A DNA stretch of 19,494 nt from Corynebacterium sp. (GTDB taxonomy: Bacteria; Actinomycetota; Actinomycetes; Mycobacteriales; Mycobacteriaceae): the NCBI RefSeq assembly GCF_030530965.1, contig NZ_JAUMTY010000043.1, positions 1-19,494 on the forward strand, in the 5' to 3' direction. Of this stretch, positions 14,581-19,494 are shown piece by piece. A program made the position numbers and the translations under genes. The notes below the pieces were generated by a model. The model did no database searches, was not told the origin of the DNA, and worked only from the letters and a program-made list of their open reading frames with translations. Numbering within the stretch: position 1 is the stretch's first letter; each line of letters begins with the position of its first letter.

Positions 14581-14596
14581 TGCTGGTGGCGGGCCA

Positions 14597-15793
14597 CTAT
14601 CGAGGAGCGATGTCCAGGGAATGGACTACCGTGCGTTGCGAATCGCTGAAGTTATTGTCCGAGATGAGGTAAACACGATTGTTCCCTACTGGAGGCGCTG
14701 CAAAGGTCATGCCTTCCACGTTTTCGGGAGACTCCGGAACGCCTCTGGCGCCCGGATGTGCGCTATGACCGGTTTTCGAATCAACGAAGTCGAAGACCTT
14801 CTCGCGCTTGACTGCTACTTCGGTACCGTTGAGGCGTTCCCGGCCGAGAACGTTGGTAGCTCCGTTTACATCTAATCGGTAGATCTCTGCGCGGTTTCCT
14901 TGCTTGGGGATATATCCGCGTTGTAGGGCGTAAAGGTTTCCATCCGGGGACGTAGCCAGAGAAGCATATCCGCGGTCGGCTTTGGGGGCATACGTGGGAT
15001 CTACGTCAACCACATATTCCGCGCTGGGCTTCCCTGTCGCAGTGTCGTAGACGGTTAGTCGCGTTTTGGATCCCGACTGGGGAGTATTGCTTGGTCCATC
15101 TTGCACCAGAGAGTTTTCGTTGATCGTGTAAAAGGTTTCTCCATCAGGAGAAATGGTCATCCCTTCTGGCCCCTTATTCGGGCTTATGCCTTTAGCTTCT
15201 TTAGTGTCCGGCGCATCTTCACGGTTGGGGACGTGGTACTGCGGGGGATGAATACGGCGTATCTCACGTCCGGTTTTGTCGGATTCGATGATGAGGGGGG
15301 AACGATTCTCTGTACCTTGTGACCCACCCTCTGTCGTCCACAACAGGTGCCCATTGGGCAATTGGCGGATCTCTTCCGCGTCGAATTCCTTAGGGTTGTA
15401 CGCACTTCCATCTGGGTTGGTGAAAACCACCCGGCCGATGACTTGTGCCCGGCCACTGTTATCGATGTTCAATCGATATGCGCGGGTGGGACCATAATCG
15501 CCTTTGTCATCTGAGATGGCTAGATAGGAACCATCAGCAAGAGAGGTCAGTCCGGATAATCCGCCGACGCTAGGATCTTGAGTCGCCTTGCCGAGGTCGA
15601 ACATGCCGTTATAGCGGGTTTGGTTTGTCGCGCCTGGGCTTGGAGCGCTAGAAGATGGGACAGCTGAATCTGCGGTGGTTGGGGTTGCTGAGATGGCGAC
15701 TGTGGACCCGGTAACGAGAGTGGTGACAATTAGTGGGGGAGCAATCAGAGGGGCGATCCTCCGGTGGTGATTGGAACGAGTACGTATTTTCAT
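14597..15793 (-). CDS. Exported phytase-like esterase (PF13449-type)
   Basis: 398 residues from ATG 15793; a GTG two codons earlier (15799) is also possible, and neither has a clear ribosome site. The N-terminus is a Sec-type signal: basic KIRTRSNHHRR, a hydrophobic stretch to about residue 38, and likely cleavage near ISA-TPTT. A Ser/Pro/Ala linker follows. The mature part matches the 'esterase-like activity of phytase' family: GLSGLTSLADGSYLAISDD, FDAEEIRQLPNGHLLWTTEG, NKGPEGMTISPDGETFYTIN, and NVEGMTFAAPP near the end, as expected for a beta-propeller. It probably acts on phosphoesters or esters outside the membrane. No lipobox is seen. Confidence 0.85.
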   Translation of the reverse strand: MKIRTRSNHHRRIAPLIAPPLIVTTLVTGSTVAISATPTTADSAVPSSSAPSPGATNQTRYNGMFDLGKATQDPSVGGLSGLTSLADGSYLAISDDKGDYGPTRAYRLNIDNSGRAQVIGRVVFTNPDGSAYNPKEFDAEEIRQLPNGHLLWTTEGGSQGTENRSPLIIESDKTGREIRRIHPPQYHVPNREDAPDTKEAKGISPNKGPEGMTISPDGETFYTINENSLVQDGPSNTPQSGSKTRLTVYDTATGKPSAEYVVDVDPTYAPKADRGYASLATSPDGNLYALQRGYIPKQGNRAEIYRLDVNGATNVLGRERLNGTEVAVKREKVFDFVDSKTGHSAHPGARGVPESPENVEGMTFAAPPVGNNRVYLISDNNFSDSQRTVVHSLDIAPR

Positions 15794-15799
15794 ACTCAC

Positions 15800-16018
15800 T
15801 ATGAAAACAGGTGGTATGCGTAGTGATGGTGGTCGCTCGCTATGCTGCTGCAGAATTTGCGGAAGGTTCGCCGGAAGTTTGGTTGTTGTTCATTTGCCTC
15901 CACGCCCTTCTTTCCATACTGCATCGTGGAAACGAACACAGGCAGGGTCCGCCGAGAGAAGAGGCGGCCCGGGTGTTGGCTCGGTACGAAAGGAAAGTGG
16001 TGACAGAAATTATCTGTA
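15800..16018. other. Spacer upstream of the phytase-like gene
   Basis: Open frames on both strands here have no ribosome sites and no recognisable content. The promoter of the phytase-like gene must lie here, but I see no clear -10/-35 pair. Confidence 0.4.
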
Positions 16019-16282
16019 GTGCTCGAATTTATTCGTGTGTCCCGGACGCAACCAGTCTTTGCATCATCCGCTGCACAGATGGCGAGCGATCTGAACGACG
16101 TTATTACCGACGCTTTAGCGTGTTTGGGAGTCCCGAACCCTAGTGCGGTGGCGCGGCCGGTCTCTGCGCTTATCGGTGGTCTCACACTTGATACTGTCAG
16201 GCCTTATGGTGCTCTGACTGTCAATCAGTTCCGTTCGACTCTGCGGGGCGCGTTAGGCAATCTTCTTGTTATAGAGTGCTGA
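16019..16282 (+). CDS. Small unrecognised protein, copy A of a duplicated gene
   Basis: 87 codons from GTG 16019 (or 67 from ATG 16079); neither start has a good ribosome site, so this too may be a fragment. The C-terminal part reads LNDVITDALACLGVPNPSAV, ARPVSALIGGLTLDTVRP, then YGALTVNQFRSTLRGALGN, with alternating hydrophobic residues suggesting short helices. Its centre (16091-16183) is 72% identical without gaps (67 of 93 bases) to 17712-17804 on the far side of the MFS gene. No family is recognised. Confidence 0.45.
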   Translation: MLEFIRVSRTQPVFASSAAQMASDLNDVITDALACLGVPNPSAVARPVSALIGGLTLDTVRPYGALTVNQFRSTLRGALGNLLVIEC

Positions 16283-16298
16283 TCGGCTCCAATAGAAA

Positions 16299-17606
16299 CT
16301 AGCTTTCTATCCGCGTAGCAATAAATTCATCGCCAGATGGCCATGTTTTAACACCAAAAATCCAAACGGGAGCGAGAATAATACCTATAATCGCCACGAC
16401 CATAGACATCCCCAGAGAAAAAACAGTGGCAAGAACTCCCCCGAGCAAGAATCCTGGGACCTCACCACCAAGCGCAATTGTTCGTTCTGTAGCCGCTATA
16501 CTGCCCACTATAGAGTCGGGTGAACATTGTTGTCTTGCTGTATTAAATAAAACGATACACAAGACCATGCAGGAGCCGAAGATATATTCACCCAAACCAA
16601 CTAAACTAATTCGCGCAATATTCGAATCGGAGTATTGGGCGAATAACATTAAAGAAATACTCAAGGCTGGGAGACCAATAGACATCGCGTAGAGGGTTCT
16701 GGCGTTCTTTGAGCAGAATGAAGTGCCCGCAGCTGCTGCTGCGGTAAGGCCTCCTACCGCTCCAGCTACTCCTACGACGGATAGAGCCCAAGGTCTGAAG
16801 TCCAGTATCCGTACGCAAAAAATCACGAAGACGGCCTGGAAAATAGAGCTAAAAAAATTGAAGTGGAAAGATGTAAGGGTAAGTTTCCGTAAAAAGTCAT
16901 TACCAAATATATACTTAAGCCCACTTAAAGATGACCTTTGGCTCTCCTCTCTAGTAGAGACAGCGCTGCTTTCTTGCGTGGAGGAAAGTGCCTCGTTGTC
17001 TCTCTTTCGGCAATTGAGTAAGCGCCAAAGATACAAGGAAAGAATCAGAGCGAGGCCAAAGCTTAATGCGCCAATTGTCATCGTCCCTGCAAAAGTCAAC
17101 AGAGTTAATGCGCCGCCACCTAGCGCAATTCCCCCTAATTCTGACATCACGCCGGAACTACGAAGAAGTGAATTTACCCTATTGAGGGACGTGGTACTGC
17201 GTCCCACTACGGATACGACGGTAGAGTTTACGCCTGCCTCGTTGATCAGGCTTGACACTCCGAGGATAAATAAGCAAATAAATAAGCTCGAGAAAGATGG
17301 TCGCGTAAAAAGAAAAACAGCGACCGAAATGCAGGCAATCAACCGGAGGAAGTTGGCAGCGGGAATTGTCTTAAAACCCGGCAAACGGTCTATGGATTCT
17401 GCCACCACAAGACCAAAGATCAATGCTGCAGCCGACTCCATCAGGTTGAGACATGCAACTTGCATTGGTGTGGCATGGAACATCTCGATGGCGATCAGTG
17501 GAATAGCGAATACTGCTACTTCCATTCCGATTGCGCCCCATAATTCAGCCCCGGCTAGCAATAATACGGGGCCTAGGGAGGATTCCTTACTGCTGTTTAT
17601 TTTCAA
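16299..17606 (-). CDS. MFS transporter (EntS / MFS_3-like)
   Basis: 435 residues with twelve hydrophobic segments in two halves, split by a hydrophilic loop at about 200-228 rich in Ser, Glu and Arg. The N-terminal ELWGAIGMEVAVFAIPLIAI and the segments AESIDRLPG and EAGVNSTVVSVVGRSTTSLNR, an Asn-Arg-rich stretch after helix 4, fit the major facilitator exporters of the EntS/macrolide-efflux type. The start at 17606 is TTG with no convincing ribosome site; no ATG or GTG is in frame nearby. Base composition is visibly more A/T-rich than in neighbouring genes, and it lies inverted between two copies of a small gene, which suggests acquisition. Substrate unknown. Confidence 0.85.
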   Translation of the reverse strand: MKINSSKESSLGPVLLLAGAELWGAIGMEVAVFAIPLIAIEMFHATPMQVACLNLMESAAALIFGLVVAESIDRLPGFKTIPAANFLRLIACISVAVFLFTRPSFSSLFICLFILGVSSLINEAGVNSTVVSVVGRSTTSLNRVNSLLRSSGVMSELGGIALGGGALTLLTFAGTMTIGALSFGLALILSLYLWRLLNCRKRDNEALSSTQESSAVSTREESQRSSLSGLKYIFGNDFLRKLTLTSFHFNFFSSIFQAVFVIFCVRILDFRPWALSVVGVAGAVGGLTAAAAAGTSFCSKNARTLYAMSIGLPALSISLMLFAQYSDSNIARISLVGLGEYIFGSCMVLCIVLFNTARQQCSPDSIVGSIAATERTIALGGEVPGFLLGGVLATVFSLGMSMVVAIIGIILAPVWIFGVKTWPSGDEFIATRIES

Positions 17607-17665
17607 CTTGGACCGCCATAAAGTACCGTTCCCTGGACTGTCTAGGGTTCTGCTCCACGTAATGA

Positions 17666-17674
17666 TAACGGTTA
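17666..17674. promoter_or_regulatory. Small palindrome upstream of the MFS gene
   Basis: TAAC-G-GTTA at 17666-17674 lies 60 bp before the MFS start, overlapping a minus-strand TATCAT that could be its -10. It is a possible repressor site; short enough to occur by chance. Confidence 0.3.
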
Positions 17675-17711
17675 CTTGTTAGATATTTTAAAGCCACAGT
17701 TCCAAACAAGG

Positions 17712-17849
17712 TTGGACGACTTTATTACTGACAACTAAGTGTGCTCAGAGGTAGCGACCCCTGGTGCGGTGACCCGGCAGGTCTCAGCGCTGATCGCTGG
17801 TCGGTTGACTGTGCAGCTTTATTCCGACGTAAAAGCAACGGAGAAATGA
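17712..17849 (+). pseudogene. Broken copy B of the small duplicated gene
   Basis: In the frame starting at TTG 17712 the translation reads LDDFITDN, a TAA stop at 17736-17738, then VCSEVATPGAVTRQ and VSALIAGRLTVQLYSDVK to TGA at 17847-17849. It aligns residue for residue with copy A (LNDVITDALACLGVPNPSAV, then ARPVSALIGGL). The TAA falls where A has TTA (Leu). Similarity ends near 17804, and the C-terminal half of A is replaced by an unrelated short end. It is therefore a degenerate, truncated paralogue. Confidence 0.65.
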
Positions 17850-17874
17850 GTAAAGCCTTGTTAGTCTGGGTGCC

Positions 17875-18519
17875 ATGCACCTAAGCCGGAGAGATCGGTT
17901 TCCCCACGGAGTCACACGACGTTTCAGCGAAGCGAAAGACCGTATCGACGCACTGCCTCCGGATAAACGGGGTACTTCTCGTCTTGTCGAACGAGTATTG
18001 GTATCTTCCCTGATCGGCGGTTGGTACGCCTCCGGTGGTATTGAATCGAAGCCGCGCCGGGTGGCTACGAAGGTAGGGATACTCGGATCCGCGTTCGCGG
18101 TGATATGGATGACGACAGAGTCGTCGGAAGACTCGACGGATGCGAACGCTAATTTTCCTGAGGCCGCCGTGTCTGAGGACCCTGGGCTGGAAGCCGCCGA
18201 GGGGGTGGGAACTTCGTCGTCGGAAAGTGAATCATCGCAGCCTACCCCGTCGAAAATTGATGAAAATAGAGCCCCAAGCTCGTGGGGCTGGGCACGATTG
18301 GGTCTGGCTGTTAGCGCCGTGGTGGGCTACTTCGTGGGATCGTTTTATTTCGCCCGCTTCATCAGGAGAAAAGCGCTGGCGTTCATCCGCGCACATATCA
18401 CTGAGTCGCGGCCGTGGACGGTGTACGGAGTCCTCGTTGGCATTGTGTGCTTTGCGTTGAGCTTCAACGAGGATAAGCGCACCGCCAAACTCGACGCCAG
18501 ACTGAAGGCGCTAGCCTAG
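17875..18519 (+). CDS. Membrane protein with acidic Ser-rich loop, unknown function
   Basis: 214 residues from ATG 17875, without a visible ribosome site; the transcript may be leaderless. Three hydrophobic segments are seen: about 64-80 (VATKVGILGSAFAVIWM), 139-163 (WARLGLAVSAVVGYFVGSFY) and 181-197 (WTVYGVLVGIVCFALSF). Between the first two lies a 55-residue loop dense in Ser, Glu and Asp. The N-terminal 40 residues are basic and charged, the C-terminus short and basic. No family recognised. It stands alone between the accessory segment and a convergent SDR gene. Confidence 0.75.
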   Translation: MHLSRRDRFPHGVTRRFSEAKDRIDALPPDKRGTSRLVERVLVSSLIGGWYASGGIESKPRRVATKVGILGSAFAVIWMTTESSEDSTDANANFPEAAVSEDPGLEAAEGVGTSSSESESSQPTPSKIDENRAPSSWGWARLGLAVSAVVGYFVGSFYFARFIRRKALAFIRAHITESRPWTVYGVLVGIVCFALSFNEDKRTAKLDARLKALA

Positions 18520-18662
18520 ATTTCCGCTGTGGAACGTAACGTCAGTCTGTATTGCAGGTTCCTTCCTTGAAACTTTTTCTCGAAACGAGCCGGTAGTGAC
18601 TGAGCTTTTAGTGGCTTACGGCACCCACGTTATGGACGGGCGGAATCCTCAACCAGGGGTTC

Positions 18663-19301
18663 TCAGTACCAGGCAGGCTTGTCGCCGTCGGTACCCGGCT
18701 TGTCGATTCCGACGTTGGCGCGCGAGTGTGCAGCTGGGTCAGCGACGACGGACGCGATGAACGCAGCAACGGCCTTGCGCGACACCTCGGTTCCCTTGAA
18801 CTGCTCATCACGCTGGGTGAGCTCGTAATCGGTCTCGTCCTTATTAGTCAGCCACGCTGGGCGGACGATCGTGTAGTCCAGGTCCGAGGCCTCAATAATG
18901 TCTGCTGCACGGCGGTAAATCGTCAGCGCCTCGTCGCCGATGGCCTCCCGGTTCCAGGTGTTAAATTTCTCGGGCAGCTCATCGTAAATTCCGAGCGCGT
19001 CGACGAAAATAAGGCGCGCGACCCCGGCCGCCTTCATGGCGTCGACAAGTGCGCGTGCCTGCTCGTCGAGGTTTCCTGCAAGGTTGGCATAAACAATGTC
19101 CTGGCCCTTGAGCGCTGCCCCGAGAGTGTCAGCGTCGAGCACATCACCTTCGACGACGCGGGCCCCGTCGGGAGCATCGACTTTGGAAGCATTGCGGGCA
19201 AACAGCGTGAGGTTGTCCCCGTGGCCGGCCTGGTCCGCGATCATGGGGATGGCGTGGCGGGCGATCTGGCCGCTGGCGCCTAGGACGATAACGTTGGTCA
19301 T
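18663..19301 (-). CDS. NAD(P)-binding SDR (NmrA / YwnB-like)
   Basis: 212 residues from ATG 19301, with AAAGGAG five nt before it; an upstream in-frame extension to 19355 runs through the operator region and is rejected. An atypical short-chain dehydrogenase fold: dinucleotide loop VLGASGQIARHA (6-17), GDVLDADTLGAALKGQDIVY, VDAMKAAGVARLIFVDALGIYDELP, and DYTIVRPAWLTN. The catalytic Tyr-x3-Lys of classical SDRs is not evident, as in NmrA-like proteins that sense NAD(P) or reduce quinones or flavins. A divergent gene begins at 19483 and a symmetric operator lies between, suggesting shared control by a regulator, possibly of the HxlR or MarR type. Confidence 0.88.
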   Translation of the reverse strand: MTNVIVLGASGQIARHAIPMIADQAGHGDNLTLFARNASKVDAPDGARVVEGDVLDADTLGAALKGQDIVYANLAGNLDEQARALVDAMKAAGVARLIFVDALGIYDELPEKFNTWNREAIGDEALTIYRRAADIIEASDLDYTIVRPAWLTNKDETDYELTQRDEQFKGTEVSRKAVAAFIASVVADPAAHSRANVGIDKPGTDGDKPAWY

Positions 19302-19310
19302 GCTAACTCC

Positions 19311-19357
19311 TTTGTTGTCTTGCTTTGTTGTGACATAACAACGCCGACTTAACAACG
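19311..19357. promoter_or_regulatory. Symmetric operator between SDR and divergent gene
   Basis: TTGTTGTG-A-CATAACAA (19325-19341) is an interrupted palindrome with 14 of 16 arm positions paired. It is flanked by a further TTTGTTGT at 19311-19318 and a further AACAACG at 19351-19357. Two half-sites therefore point one way and two the other, spaced 13-14 bp. This is a typical layout for a dimeric winged-helix repressor. Confidence 0.6.
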
Positions 19358-19402
19358 TCTACATGTCCGAGAGTATCGACGGTTCGAAATGTCATCCAGG
19401 GG

Positions 19403-19433
19403 TTGACAATGTTTGGGCGAGGGACTGTATTAT
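19403..19433 (+). promoter_or_regulatory. Promoter of the gene at the right edge
   Basis: TTGACA at 19403-19408 is a perfect -35. TATTAT at 19428-19433 is a good -10, at a 19-bp spacing (18 if GTATTA is taken). It points toward the gene beginning at 19483. Confidence 0.5.
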
Positions 19434-19482
19434 TAATTTCATCAACCCCAGCCGTTGACCCTCCACCATACGGAGAGCGCCG

Positions 19483-19494
19483 ATGACTGGGGTT
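19483..19494 (+). CDS. Start of a gene cut by the window edge
   Basis: GGAG (19472-19475) lies 7 nt before ATG at 19483; four codons (MTGV) are visible. With a promoter and operator upstream it is very likely the 5' end of a real gene, divergent from the SDR. Its identity cannot be told. Confidence 0.55.

Noticed and set aside
15811..16143. 110-residue plus-strand frame
   Set aside because: No ribosome site, odd composition, and it overlaps the better-supported copy A frame.
16723..17682. 319-residue plus-strand frame opposite the MFS gene
   Set aside because: Product has no membrane or enzyme signature; it mirrors a clear twelve-helix transporter on the other strand.
1..19494. CRISPR arrays, tRNA or rRNA genes, insertion sequences
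   Set aside because: No regularly spaced repeats, tRNA-like cloverleaf segments, transposase motifs or terminal inverted repeats were seen.

Overview
The window reads as chromosomal DNA of a Corynebacterium (Mycobacteriales). The strongest evidence is the pair dprE1-dprE2, which makes decaprenyl-phospho-arabinose for the arabinogalactan wall. Further support comes from an intein-less actinobacterial DnaB, a PspA of the mycobacterial 35-kDa-antigen type, frequent GTG/TTG starts and a moderately high GC content. A lipophilic species such as the C. kroppenstedtii group would fit, but I cannot fix the species from sequence alone.

Layout. Bases 1-492 are a non-coding region with a cluster of DnaA boxes ahead of the replicative helicase gene dnaB (493-1983, +). 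After a weak terminator comes a tight + operon: a CPA1-type Na+/H+ antiporter (2315-3904) and two overlapping crcB genes for a two-subunit fluoride channel (3912-4711). A convergent minus gene (4802-5002) encodes a heavy-metal-associated (HMA) fold whose metal-binding cysteines are all gone. A 430-bp spacer with a hairpin leader separates it from a more A/T-rich three-gene operon: small membrane protein, ABC-2 permease, BcrA-like ATPase (5436-7364). This operon looks like a peptide export or self-protection transporter.

The middle holds trxA (7592-7966) behind a structured leader and ahead of a strong terminator. Next are a 32-codon minus-strand gene for an amphipathic peptide (8165-8263), pspA (8532-9329), and a pyruvate/indolepyruvate-type 2-oxo-acid decarboxylase (9517-11172). 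A long convergent hairpin ends it against dprE2 (11229-11990) and dprE1 (12082-13515). DprE1 keeps the cysteine that benzothiazinones attack. aftA, which follows dprE2 in C. glutamicum and M. tuberculosis, is not there. Upstream are a 78-residue conserved-looking protein and two sharp cis-elements: a 13-bp tandem repeat and an 18-bp perfect palindrome.

The last third is accessory in character. It holds a DJ-1/PfpI gene remnant with no usable start and no C-terminus, an exported phytase-like esterase (14597-15793), and two diverged copies of one small unrecognised gene, one open and one with a stop. These copies flank an A/T-rich, oppositely oriented MFS transporter gene (16299-17606). A membrane protein with an acidic serine-rich loop (17875-18519) follows. 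The window ends with an NAD(P)-binding SDR gene (18663-19301, -), a symmetric operator and the first four codons of a divergent gene.
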